A stretch of DNA of 64,000 nt from Stenotrophomonas maltophilia (GTDB taxonomy: Bacteria > Pseudomonadota > Gammaproteobacteria > Xanthomonadales > Xanthomonadaceae): the NCBI RefSeq assembly GCF_006970445.1, contig NZ_CP033877.1, positions 4,348,750 through 4,412,749 of the forward strand. Direction: 5' to 3'. Positions 42,280 through 50,769 of this stretch are shown here, piece by piece. The translations under genes were made by a program, and so were the position numbers. Numbering within the stretch: position 1 is the stretch's first letter; every line of letters starts with the position of its first letter. A model generated the notes under the pieces. It worked only from the letters and a program-made list of their open reading frames with translations, was not told where the DNA came from and did not search any database.

Positions 42280-42833
42280 CGGTCCGGCCCGGCCATGTCG
42301 ATCGATTCGATGCGCAGCGCATAGCCTTCGGCGCGGTTGTCCAGCTGCACGCTGCCATCGTCCAGACGCTGCAGCTGCAGCCACACCGTGCCATCGCGCG
42401 ACAGGCTGCGCTGATGGCCATCATCACTGACCTGCCAGCCGGCCGGCAGCGCAGCGGCAATGGCCGCGGTCGGCCACAGCGCGAACTGCAGGTCATCCAG
42501 CACGCGCTCGGCGCGCACCTGCGGCGGCAGCCATGGCGCGCGCTGCTGGGTCAGCTGCTGGCCGTCCCATTGCAGGCGCACGCCGGTCTGGCCCATCGCC
42601 TGCACCGCCAGCTGCACCTGCTGCGCGTCGGCTTCCAGCAGAGCGTCGAGGTCGCGCTCATGCGTGCCGAAGCGGAAATGCAGCTGCTGCTGCAGCGCCA
42701 ATGGCGCCGGCAGGCTGGCCGGCGACAGGCGCAGCGGCGGCAGTTCCACCTGCGGCTTCGGCATGCGACCGGCGCAGGCGGCCAGCAGCAGGCACAGCAT
42801 CAGTGCTGCGGTACGGGCGATCACGCGCTGCAC
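42276..42833 (-). CDS. DUF3261 outer-membrane lipoprotein of the pigment operon
   Basis: 185 aa with a lipoprotein signal peptide ending LLAAC (Cys20), then a beta-rich domain of the DUF3261 type that recurs in arylpolyene clusters. Likely helps the LolA-like protein and MMPL exporter in delivery of the aryl-polyene lipid to the outer membrane; this is inference from context. Confidence 0.82.
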   Translation of the reverse strand: MQRVIARTAALMLCLLLAACAGRMPKPQVELPPLRLSPASLPAPLALQQQLHFRFGTHERDLDALLEADAQQVQLAVQAMGQTGVRLQWDGQQLTQQRAPWLPPQVRAERVLDDLQFALWPTAAIAAALPAGWQVSDDGHQRSLSRDGTVWLQLQRLDDGSVQLDNRAEGYALRIESIDMAGPDR

Positions 42834-44071
42834 AGCTGCTCCAGCACGCGCATGCGGCGGCCACTGTCGTCGGCCACATACGGGTTGTTGGTGTCCCAGG
42901 CGTAGCCGGCCAGGATGGAACTGATCATGTCGCGCACTTCGGGCTGCTGCTGCGGGTGGTAGATGATCTTCTGGAAGCCGCCCTCATACCAGCTTTCGAC
43001 GAAGCGGCGGAAAGTCTTCACGCCGGCGCGCAGCGGGATCGAGAACTCGGCTTCCCAGTCGACGGTTTCACCGGCATAGCGGCGCGCCAGGCACTCGCTC
43101 GCCAGCTGCGCGGACTTGAAGGCGATGGTGACGCCGGAGGAGAACACCGGGTCGAGGAACTCGCCGGCATTGCCCAACAGCGCGTAGCCCGGGCCCCACA
43201 GCGAACTGACGTTGGCCGAGTAACCGGTGATGCGTCGCACCGGCAGCACCGCCCATTCGGCGTTGACCAGCAGGCGGGTCAGGTTGGGGTCCTCGCCGAC
43301 GATGGCCTGCAGCTTCTGCAGGTCGTCGCCCTCGTAGCACTCGAAGAACGACGGCTCGGCGACCACGCCCAGCGAGCAGCAGCCGTTGGAGAACGGGATC
43401 GTCCAATACCAGACGTCGATGTGTTCGGGGTGGGTGGTGATCAGGATCTTGTTGCGATCGAAGTCCGCTTCGGCCGGAATGTTGTCGCGCACGTGGCAGA
43501 AGATCGCGCCGCGCACCGGGAAGTTGGACGGCGTTTCCAGCTGCAGCAGGCGCGGCAGCAGGCGCGCGAAGCCCGAAGCGTCGAGGATGAAATCGGCCTC
43601 GATGCGGTACTCGCTGCCGTCCGGGCGCCGCACGGTCACCGCCGGCTGCTCGCCCGCTTCGACCGACAGCACTTCATCACCGAAGCGCAGCGTGGTGCCC
43701 ATGCGCTCGGCGCCGCGTGCCAGCACGTTGTCGAAGTCGGCGCGCTGCACCTGGTAGGTGGTGCCCCAACCCGGCGAGAACTTCTTCCTGAAGTCGAACG
43801 CGGTGCGTGCCTCGCCATGCACGAAGGCGGCGCCGTTCTTGTGCTGGAAGCCGGCTTCGACCACGTCCTGCAGCAGGCCGGCGGCCTCGATGTACTCCAT
43901 GCTCTGCGGCAGCAGGCTTTCACCGATGGAGAAGCGCGGGAACTGCTGGCGCTCCAGCATCAGCACCTGGCGACCCTGCTGGCGCAGCATCGCCGCAGCC
44001 ACGGAACCGGCCGGGCCGGCGCCGATGATCAGGATTTCAGTACGTTCGACAGCATCCACAGCAGTATTCAT
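42821..44071 (-). CDS. FAD-dependent oxidoreductase of the flavin-halogenase family
   Basis: 416 aa. FAD motif IGAGPAGSVAA (about 16-26), and the halogenase signature WxWxIP seen as WYWTIP near residue 223. A lysine in FQHKNGAAF (about residue 80) lies where halogenases keep their active-site Lys, but this alignment is by eye. Xanthomonas pigments are brominated, so a halogenase role is possible; many arylpolyene clusters carry similar proteins with unproved activity. AAGGA precedes the start; the gap to the exporter gene is 53 bases, the largest in the operon. Confidence 0.8.
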   Translation of the reverse strand: MNTAVDAVERTEILIIGAGPAGSVAAAMLRQQGRQVLMLERQQFPRFSIGESLLPQSMEYIEAAGLLQDVVEAGFQHKNGAAFVHGEARTAFDFRKKFSPGWGTTYQVQRADFDNVLARGAERMGTTLRFGDEVLSVEAGEQPAVTVRRPDGSEYRIEADFILDASGFARLLPRLLQLETPSNFPVRGAIFCHVRDNIPAEADFDRNKILITTHPEHIDVWYWTIPFSNGCCSLGVVAEPSFFECYEGDDLQKLQAIVGEDPNLTRLLVNAEWAVLPVRRITGYSANVSSLWGPGYALLGNAGEFLDPVFSSGVTIAFKSAQLASECLARRYAGETVDWEAEFSIPLRAGVKTFRRFVESWYEGGFQKIIYHPQQQPEVRDMISSILAGYAWDTNNPYVADDSGRRMRVLEQLCSA

Positions 44072-44124
44072 CGGTGCGTCCTTGTTGCTCGATCAAGTGG
44101 AAAGAAGGAAGTCGGAGAACAGGC

Positions 44125-46479
44125 TCAGGCCGGCGGCAGATCGTGCGGCGGCGGCCGGAACAGCGGCGAGATCAGCCAGACCAGGCCGATGCCGAACAGC
44201 AGGGTCAGGCCGAACGCGCGCAGCGCCGGGGTCTGGGACAGGCCCAGCAGGCCGAACGACAGCCAGGTGCTGGCCGCGCCCACGCACACCGCCAGCCAGG
44301 CACTGGCATCGCCGCGGTGCTCGATCAGGAAGATGCCGTAGTCGATGCCCATGCCCAGCAGCAGCATCAGGGCCAGCACGTTGAACAGCTGCAGCGGCTG
44401 GCCGAACAGGCCCAGCAGGCCGAGGGTCAATGCACCGGCAATCAGGGTCGGTGCGAACACGCGCCAGGCCTGGCGGCGGTAGCGCAGCCACAGCGCGCCG
44501 AATACCAGCACGATGCCGACCAGCAGCAGCCCGCCCATCAGCTTGCGGTAGTGGCCCAGCAGCTGCGAGAAGTCGGCGGTACGGTCCACCCAGCGCACAC
44601 CGGGCAGGCCCTCGGCCGCCCCACGCAGGGTGGTCAGCGCATCGGCGCGCGACAGGTCATCGACCATCACCACGCTGATCATCTGCCCGCCGACCTCACC
44701 CACCCACAGGTGGCGGAACGGCTGCGACGCCGGCGAGGCCAGGAACGCCTCGGCGGTCAGCGGGGTAGCGGCGAAATCGGGGCGCGGCAGCGGTTCGCCG
44801 ACTGCATCGGATACCGCATCCAGCACACCCGGTTCCACCTTCGCGGTCAGCGCGGCATCGGCCTGCTGGCGTGCCGGCGACGGCAGCCAGTCGCTGATCG
44901 CGCGGTAGCCACCAATCCGCTGGTCGTGGGCGAGCGCACGCAGGCGTTCGGTCAGCGCTTCTTCGCGTTGCAACAGCTGGGCAGCGTCACTGCCCTGCAC
45001 CAGGTAGAACTGCGCCGGGCTGGGCATGCCCAGCAGCTGGCTCAGGCGGATCTGCTGCGCCATCAACGCCGGCGGCGAGGACTGCAGGCTGCGCAGGTCG
45101 TCGTTGCTGTGCAGGCGGGTGATGCCGATGGCGGAGAACGCCAGGGCAATCAGCACGAACACCGTCACCGGGCGACGGCCATGCAGGCGCGGGAAGCGTT
45201 CCAGGGTGTTGCCCAGCCACTGCGAGAAACGGGTCTGGCGGATCTCACCGCCATCCAGCCACGGGAACCAGAAGATCACCGTGAGGAAAGCAGCGGCCAG
45301 GCCGACCACCGAGAAAAGTGCCATCTGGCGCAGGCCCGGGAACGGGGCCAGGCCCAGCGCCAGATAAGCCAGCGCGCTGGTCAGCAGGGCCAGCCACAGG
45401 CCCGGCAGCAGGTGCCGCAGCAGCTTCCAGCGGCGATCGGCCGGCTCGGCCTGGCGCGAAGCGAACCAGTGGATGCCGTAATCCTCGGCCACGCCCACCA
45501 GCGACGCACCGAACACCAGGGTCAGCACGTGCACCTTGCCGAACACCAGCACGGTCACCGCCAGCGCCACGCCACAGCCGATCAGCAACGACGCGGCGAC
45601 CAGCAGGATCGGCCGCAGCGAACGGAACGCCAGCCACACCAGCAGCAGCACCGCGGCCAGCGAGCCCCAGCCGATCGTATTGATCTCCTGGTTGGCCTGC
45701 ACCGCGGCCGCCTCGGCGTGCAGCGGCACGCCGGCATGCAGGATTTCCAGCTCCGGCGCTGCCGCCTTGGCAGCCTGCCCGGCACGTTCCAGCAGGCCAT
45801 CGAGATGGCGCTCACCATCAAGCTGGAACGCCGAACCCGGCGTATCGAACTGCAGCGCCGCCCAATGCTTGCCCTCGGCTTCAAGCAGGCCGTCATCGCC
45901 CAGCCGCAACCCCGACCCCTGCGCCTGCTGCTGCCACCATTGCGGCCACAGCGACAGCGGATCTTGCCGCCAGTCGGTCAGGCGCGGGGCGCCCATCGGG
46001 CCGTACAGCGCGGCCAACGCCTGCTCGGCCAACGCGGCCGGTTCGCTGCCCTGCAGCTGCTCGCGCTGGGCCGGTGTCAGCAGGCGGTCGCGGTACGGCG
46101 CGTAGAACGCGCGCGCCTCGTCGAACCAGCCTTCGATCGAACCACTGGGCACCAGCAATGCATGGTCGGCGTCCTGGGCCATGGCCGCAGCGAAGGCTGC
46201 CTGCGCGCGCTTGGCGGCGGCGCCGTCCTTGCTCCCCAGCAGCACCACCACCTGGCGCGAGCTGCCGTCGGCGATGCGCCGGGTGACATCACTCAACAGG
46301 CGGTCATGCGCATCCTGCGGCAGCAGGGCGAGGATATCGGTGTCGATCCGCGACTCCTGGCTCCACAGGCGCCACTGCTGCGCGCCCATCACCAGCAGCA
46401 CCAGCAGCCAGGCGATGCCCAGCCAGTGCCACCAGCGCCGCAACCGGTCCGGTGCGTTCGATGCCACGACCTCACTCAA
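44125..46479 (-). CDS. MMPL/RND-type lipid exporter (ApeN-like)
   Basis: 784 aa with one N-terminal helix, a large periplasmic domain, a block of five helices (about residues 255-430), a second periplasmic domain and a second block near 640-775, the two-fold MMPL layout. Charged residues sit within helices, as in proton-driven RND pumps. Predicted to pass the aryl-polyene lipid or its precursor across the inner membrane. The start overlaps the LolA-like gene by 8 bases. Confidence 0.88.
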   Translation of the reverse strand: MSEVVASNAPDRLRRWWHWLGIAWLLVLLVMGAQQWRLWSQESRIDTDILALLPQDAHDRLLSDVTRRIADGSSRQVVVLLGSKDGAAAKRAQAAFAAAMAQDADHALLVPSGSIEGWFDEARAFYAPYRDRLLTPAQREQLQGSEPAALAEQALAALYGPMGAPRLTDWRQDPLSLWPQWWQQQAQGSGLRLGDDGLLEAEGKHWAALQFDTPGSAFQLDGERHLDGLLERAGQAAKAAAPELEILHAGVPLHAEAAAVQANQEINTIGWGSLAAVLLLVWLAFRSLRPILLVAASLLIGCGVALAVTVLVFGKVHVLTLVFGASLVGVAEDYGIHWFASRQAEPADRRWKLLRHLLPGLWLALLTSALAYLALGLAPFPGLRQMALFSVVGLAAAFLTVIFWFPWLDGGEIRQTRFSQWLGNTLERFPRLHGRRPVTVFVLIALAFSAIGITRLHSNDDLRSLQSSPPALMAQQIRLSQLLGMPSPAQFYLVQGSDAAQLLQREEALTERLRALAHDQRIGGYRAISDWLPSPARQQADAALTAKVEPGVLDAVSDAVGEPLPRPDFAATPLTAEAFLASPASQPFRHLWVGEVGGQMISVVMVDDLSRADALTTLRGAAEGLPGVRWVDRTADFSQLLGHYRKLMGGLLLVGIVLVFGALWLRYRRQAWRVFAPTLIAGALTLGLLGLFGQPLQLFNVLALMLLLGMGIDYGIFLIEHRGDASAWLAVCVGAASTWLSFGLLGLSQTPALRAFGLTLLFGIGLVWLISPLFRPPPHDLPPA

Positions 46480-47095
46480 AGCGGCGGGCCTCGTCGGCGT
46501 TGAGCGTGGCCGGTGCCTCGCTCAATTCGCTGAACTGGATCTGCGTGCGGTCCTTGTTGGCCTCGACGATCTCGACCTGGCGCACGTAGCGGTCACCCTG
46601 CAGGGTCAGCGACTGGAACGCCTTGGCCAGCATCGCCGACTTCGGCGTCAGGCGCAGTCGCCAGCCCTGCCCTTCACGGCTGGCCGCCACGTTGAACTGG
46701 CTGGACAGCGCCTGCACGTCGCCGCTCATCAGTGCGAACATGATCGCGTTGACCGAACGCATCGCCGGCTGCTGCCGTGCATCGAGCTCGACACGGGTGC
46801 TGCCATCGCGCTGGCGGCTGAGGATGCGGTCGGCGGTGACCACCACTTCGGAAGGGAACGGCTTGAGCGTGGTCCAGATCACGCCGTGCTGGCGCGCGAC
46901 CACGAACTGGCCCTGCGAGCGCAGCGGGTTCTTGAAGCCGCTGACCTGCTTTTCCTGGCTGAACTGGCCACGCAGTACATCTGGCCGCGCCACCGCCTGG
47001 GTGATCGCATCGATGGCGGGGTCGGCGGCCTGCACGCGCGGTGCGGCAACGAGCATCAGCGCGCACAGCAGCACGCTGGGAAGACGGGCAAGCAT
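46472..47095 (-). CDS. LolA-like periplasmic lipid carrier (ApeM-like)
   Basis: 207 aa with a signal peptide (cleavage near VQA, residue 21) and a LolA-like fold: LRGQFSQEKQVSGF at the start of the mature protein and KPFPSEVVVTADRI. Likely carries the pigment lipid between the MMPL exporter and the outer membrane. It follows the thioesterase stop by 2 bases. Confidence 0.85.
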   Translation of the reverse strand: MLARLPSVLLCALMLVAAPRVQAADPAIDAITQAVARPDVLRGQFSQEKQVSGFKNPLRSQGQFVVARQHGVIWTTLKPFPSEVVVTADRILSRQRDGSTRVELDARQQPAMRSVNAIMFALMSGDVQALSSQFNVAASREGQGWRLRLTPKSAMLAKAFQSLTLQGDRYVRQVEIVEANKDRTQIQFSELSEAPATLNADEARRFE

Positions 47096-47097
47096 GG

Positions 47098-47529
47098 TCA
47101 CGGCGCAGGCACTCCCAGGCGTTCCCACAGTACCGGCGGGCACTGGTACAGCATTTCCTTGCTGGCCGCGTCCACCGCGACCTGGATGGTCATCGCGCGG
47201 GTCAGCACCTGGCCACTCTGCGCATCGACGATTTCGTACTCGATCTTCAGCCGGTTCTCCCATTCCACGATGCGCGCGATCACGCGCAGCGCCTGGTTGA
47301 ACAGCAGCGGGCGCACGTACTTCACCCGGGCATCGACCACCGGCCACAGGTAGCCCGATTCGAGCATCTGCGGGTAGTCGTAGTCGTAGCGCCCGAGCAG
47401 CGCGCAGCGCGCGATCTCGAAGTACTTGAAATAGTTGCCATGCCAGACCACGTTCATCGGATCGCAGTCATGGAAGGCGGGGGTCAGCGCAATCTCGCCG
47501 ACCCGTTCGATGGCCTCATTCACCGGCAT
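47098..47529 (-). CDS. 4-hydroxybenzoyl-CoA-type thioesterase (ApeL-like)
   Basis: 143 aa hot-dog thioesterase, with HDCDPMNVVWHGNYFKYFE as the family motif (Asp nucleophile or base). It would release the finished polyene from its carrier or edit the chain. The start overlaps the ammonia-lyase gene by 14 bases. Confidence 0.88.
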   Translation of the reverse strand: MPVNEAIERVGEIALTPAFHDCDPMNVVWHGNYFKYFEIARCALLGRYDYDYPQMLESGYLWPVVDARVKYVRPLLFNQALRVIARIVEWENRLKIEYEIVDAQSGQVLTRAMTIQVAVDAASKEMLYQCPPVLWERLGVPAP

Positions 47530-49066
47530 ACAGCTCCCAACGTTGCGCGCGGATCTCCACCAGCAGTTCCCGCAGTTCGCGATCCAGCGCGCGGTCTTCT
47601 TCAACCAGGGCGATGCGCTGCCCCAGGTCGGCGTACATGTCGGCCAGACTGCCATGCAGCTGCGCGTTCAGGCCAACCCGTTCGCGCAGGGCCAGGCCCT
47701 GGCGGGCGGCGATCAGCATCGCGGCCACCACCTGTTCAGTCAGCTCGATCACGCGCAGGCAGTCGCGCGCGGCGATGGTGCCCATGCTGACCTTGTCCTG
47801 GTTGTGGCACTCGGTGGAGCGCGAAAACACGCTGGCCGGCATGGTCTGCTTCAGCGCTTCGGCAGTCCAGGCCGACACGCTGATCTGCAGCGCCTTCAGG
47901 CCATGGTTGATGGCCGCGCGCGGGCCGGTGGCCGCCGACAGGTTGGCCGGCAGGCCATGGTTGTAACGGGCATCGACCACCAGCGCCAGCTGCCGGTCGA
48001 GCAGGTCGGCAACGTTGGCCACGGTGTTCTTCAGGGTGTCCATCGCCAGCGCGATGTGGCCGCCGTAGAAGTGGCCGCCATGCAGGATGCGCTCGCCGTC
48101 GGCATCGATCAGCGGATTGTCGTTGGCACTGTTCAGTTCGGTTTCGATCAGCTGGCGCAGGAACGGCAGGCTGTCCTCCAGCACGCCGATCACGTGCGGC
48201 GCGCAGCGCAGCGAATAGCGGTCCTGCAGGCGCTGTTCATTGCGCGGCGGACGCTCGCTGTGCAGGTCTCTGCGCAGGCGCGCGGCGATGCGGCCCTGGC
48301 CCGGGTGCGGCTTGGCCGCGAACAGGGTTTCATCGAAGTGGTGCGCGTTGCCATCGCTGGCCAGCACGTTGAACGCAGTCAGGCGCGTGGCCATGCGTGC
48401 CAGGTAGTCGGCGCGCTGCCAGGCCAGGCAGGCCAGGCCGGTCATCACCGCGGTACCGTTCATGATCGCCAGGCCTTCCTTCGGCCGCAGCTTCAGCGGG
48501 GTCATGCCGATCTTCGCCAGCACCTCGGCCGCAGGCTGCACGCGGCCGTCGTGCAGCACCTCGCGCTCGCCGCACAGCACCGCCGCCACGTAGGACAGCG
48601 GCGTCAGGTCACCGCTGGCACCGACCGAGCCTTCGGCCGGAATCATCGGCAGCACGTCGTGCTGCAGCAGCGTGGCCAGGCCCTCCAGCAGCGGCACGCT
48701 GACACCGGACATGCCGCGCACCAGCGAGGCCAGGCGCGCGGCCAGCACCGCACGGGTCTCGACCGGGTCCAGGTAACGGCCCAGGCCGCAGCCATGGTAG
48801 GTGTACAGGTGGTGCGGCAGTTCAGCCACCAGTGCCGGCGGGATGTTCACCGTGCACGAATCGCCATAGCCGGTGGTCACACCGTAGATCACGCCATCCT
48901 CGCGCAGCAGGCGGTCGAGGAAGTCGGCACCACGCTGGATGTGCGCGCGGAACGCCGGCGCGTCGCTCAGCGCGGCCTCGCACTGGCGCTGGGCCAGGGC
49001 AACCACGTCTTCGATGGTCAACGGTGCATCGCCAAAGCGGCACACGGGTACGGCGTCAGTCGTCAT
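47516..49066 (-). CDS. Aromatic amino-acid ammonia-lyase (HAL/PAL/TAL family)
   Basis: 516 aa. The MIO-forming Ala150-Ser151-Gly152 is present in GSVGASGDLTPLS, and the catalytic Tyr61 in VIYGVTTGYGD. The selectivity pair, Ser-His in histidine lyases, Phe-Leu in PAL and His-Leu in TAL, is here Tyr90-His91, so substrate is not clear from it. In a pigment operon it most likely makes a (hydroxy)cinnamate-type aryl starter from tyrosine or phenylalanine; there is no hut operon nearby. Confidence 0.88.
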   Translation of the reverse strand: MTTDAVPVCRFGDAPLTIEDVVALAQRQCEAALSDAPAFRAHIQRGADFLDRLLREDGVIYGVTTGYGDSCTVNIPPALVAELPHHLYTYHGCGLGRYLDPVETRAVLAARLASLVRGMSGVSVPLLEGLATLLQHDVLPMIPAEGSVGASGDLTPLSYVAAVLCGEREVLHDGRVQPAAEVLAKIGMTPLKLRPKEGLAIMNGTAVMTGLACLAWQRADYLARMATRLTAFNVLASDGNAHHFDETLFAAKPHPGQGRIAARLRRDLHSERPPRNEQRLQDRYSLRCAPHVIGVLEDSLPFLRQLIETELNSANDNPLIDADGERILHGGHFYGGHIALAMDTLKNTVANVADLLDRQLALVVDARYNHGLPANLSAATGPRAAINHGLKALQISVSAWTAEALKQTMPASVFSRSTECHNQDKVSMGTIAARDCLRVIELTEQVVAAMLIAARQGLALRERVGLNAQLHGSLADMYADLGQRIALVEEDRALDRELRELLVEIRAQRWELYAGE

Positions 49067-49997
49067 GCGGAGCCTGATCCCAGAAGGGGAAGAAATTGAA
49101 CCAGTCCAACGGGGACTGGATGACCTGGAGTTCCAGCCAGCGCGCGAAGCGCTGTGCCTGTTCTGCCAGTGCGGCGTCGCGCGAACCACGCGGCAGCACG
49201 ATGCGTTCGGCGAACTGTTCAAACGCCACGCGATAGCCTTCGCCCTGGTGCAGGCAGGCCATGGTGTAGACCGGGCAACCCAGAGCGGCGGCGAGCACAT
49301 AGGCGCCGATCGGGAACGGGGCGCGGTGGCCAAGGAAATCGGCGGTGACGCTGCGGCCGCCCTGCACCGGCGTACGGTCGCCGACGATGGCGACGAAGCC
49401 ACCCGCCGCCACGCGCTCGGACAGCATCACCGCCGTGGCCGGCCCCATTTCGGTCACCTGCACCAGTTCCACCGCCGCCAGCGGGTCCAGCCGCTGCAGC
49501 AGGCGATTGAAACGCTGCGCGTGCGCGGTATGCACCAGCACGGTGATGCGGAACCCCGGCACTTGCTCGGCCAGCACCTGGCACAGTTCCAGGCAGCCGA
49601 TGTGCGCGGTGAGGATCAGCCCGCCTTCGCGGCGCGCGATCTTCTCCAGCACCAGGTCGCGATGCAGGTGGATGCGTTCGGCCGGATAGCGCCCGCCCAG
49701 GCCGAGGATCTTGTCCAGCATCGTATCGGCGAAGGCGAAGAAGTGGCGCAGGCTGTCACGCCGTGTCGGCGTGCGGCCGAGCACGCCGCTGTATGTCTGC
49801 AGCCGCTGCAGGTACTGCATCGAAGCCTGACGGCCGACGCGGTTGCCCAGCCAATGGCAGGCCACCACCGGCCACACGCACAGGCGGAACGGCCAGCGCC
49901 CGAACCAGCGGTGCACCCAGCACAGGAACAGCACGCCGGCCACCGACGTCGATTCGCCGATGTCGGCCCAGTGCGGGGCACCCTGCGCGGCCGCCAT
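49056..49997 (-). CDS. LpxL/HtrB-like acyltransferase (ApeK-like)
   Basis: 313 aa lysophospholipid acyltransferase-like protein. The family HX4E motif is seen as AHIGCLE, with GDRTPVQGGRSV further on. A hydrophobic N-terminal stretch (about 15-45) would anchor it in the inner membrane. Expected to attach the aryl polyene, or a fatty acid, to the lipid carrier. It overlaps the ammonia-lyase by 11 bases and lies one base after the glycosyltransferase stop. Confidence 0.85.
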   Translation of the reverse strand: MAAAQGAPHWADIGESTSVAGVLFLCWVHRWFGRWPFRLCVWPVVACHWLGNRVGRQASMQYLQRLQTYSGVLGRTPTRRDSLRHFFAFADTMLDKILGLGGRYPAERIHLHRDLVLEKIARREGGLILTAHIGCLELCQVLAEQVPGFRITVLVHTAHAQRFNRLLQRLDPLAAVELVQVTEMGPATAVMLSERVAAGGFVAIVGDRTPVQGGRSVTADFLGHRAPFPIGAYVLAAALGCPVYTMACLHQGEGYRVAFEQFAERIVLPRGSRDAALAEQAQRFARWLELQVIQSPLDWFNFFPFWDQAPHDD

Positions 49998-49998
49998 C

Positions 49999-50769
49999 TC
50001 AGCGCTGCCCCCGCAGGCGGCGCCACAACAGGCGCGGTGCGCGCCAGAGCATGCCGAAGAACAGGCGGGTGTGCATGCGGCTGATGCGCACGTTGTCGCG
50101 CCACACATCGAAGTGCGACACGCCATCGGCGGGATAGGTCACGCGCGTGGCCAGGTGCTCGACCGGCAGCCGGCGCCAGTACAGGCGCACCATCACTTCG
50201 GTATCGAAATCCATGCGCCGGCCGATGGTCTCTTCACCGATCAGGCGCAGCACCGGCGGCAATGGATACACGCGGAAGCCGCACATGGTGTCGCGCAGGT
50301 GCAGCGACAACGTGTTGATCCAGACCCAGACGTGGGTCGCGTAGCGGCCATACAGGCGTGCCTTGGGAACACTGGCGTCGTAGGCCGGAATGCCGCAGAT
50401 CACCGCATCGGGATGCGCGCGCGCGGCCTCGATGAAGCGTGGCAGGTCGGCGGTATCGTGCTGGCCGTCTGCATCGATCTGCAGCACGTGGCTGTAGCCA
50501 CGCGCACCGGCCTCGGCAAAACCGGCCAGCATCGCCCCACCCTTGCCCTGGTTGACGTCCAGGCGCAGCAGATCGACCCCCTGGCGCTGTGCCAGCGAGC
50601 GCAGCACCGCCGCGCAGGACGCACGCGAACCATCGTCGACCAGCAGGCAGGGCAGGCCCGCGGCCTGCACGCCGTCGACCACCGCCACGATGGCGTGCTC
50701 GTGGTCGTAGACGGGAATCACCACCAGTGGCGCGAACGCGGCACCGGCAACGGCCGGGTCAGTCCGCAT
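49999..50769 (-). CDS. Family 2 glycosyltransferase (ApeJ-like)
   Basis: 256 aa GT-A fold enzyme: VVIPVYDHE at the N-terminus, LLVDDGS, and the DXD-type IDADGQHD. It would transfer a sugar to the lipid anchor of the pigment. The start at 50769 overlaps the end of the ligase gene by 11 bases. Confidence 0.88.
   Translation of the reverse strand: MRTDPAVAGAAFAPLVVIPVYDHEHAIVAVVDGVQAAGLPCLLVDDGSRASCAAVLRSLAQRQGVDLLRLDVNQGKGGAMLAGFAEAGARGYSHVLQIDADGQHDTADLPRFIEAARAHPDAVICGIPAYDASVPKARLYGRYATHVWVWINTLSLHLRDTMCGFRVYPLPPVLRLIGEETIGRRMDFDTEVMVRLYWRRLPVEHLATRVTYPADGVSHFDVWRDNVRISRMHTRLFFGMLWRAPRLLWRRLRGQR

Noticed and set aside
47516..49066. Histidine utilisation (hutH) annotation
   Set aside because: No other hut genes, Tyr-His selectivity pair, and position within a pigment operon argue against a plain HutH role.
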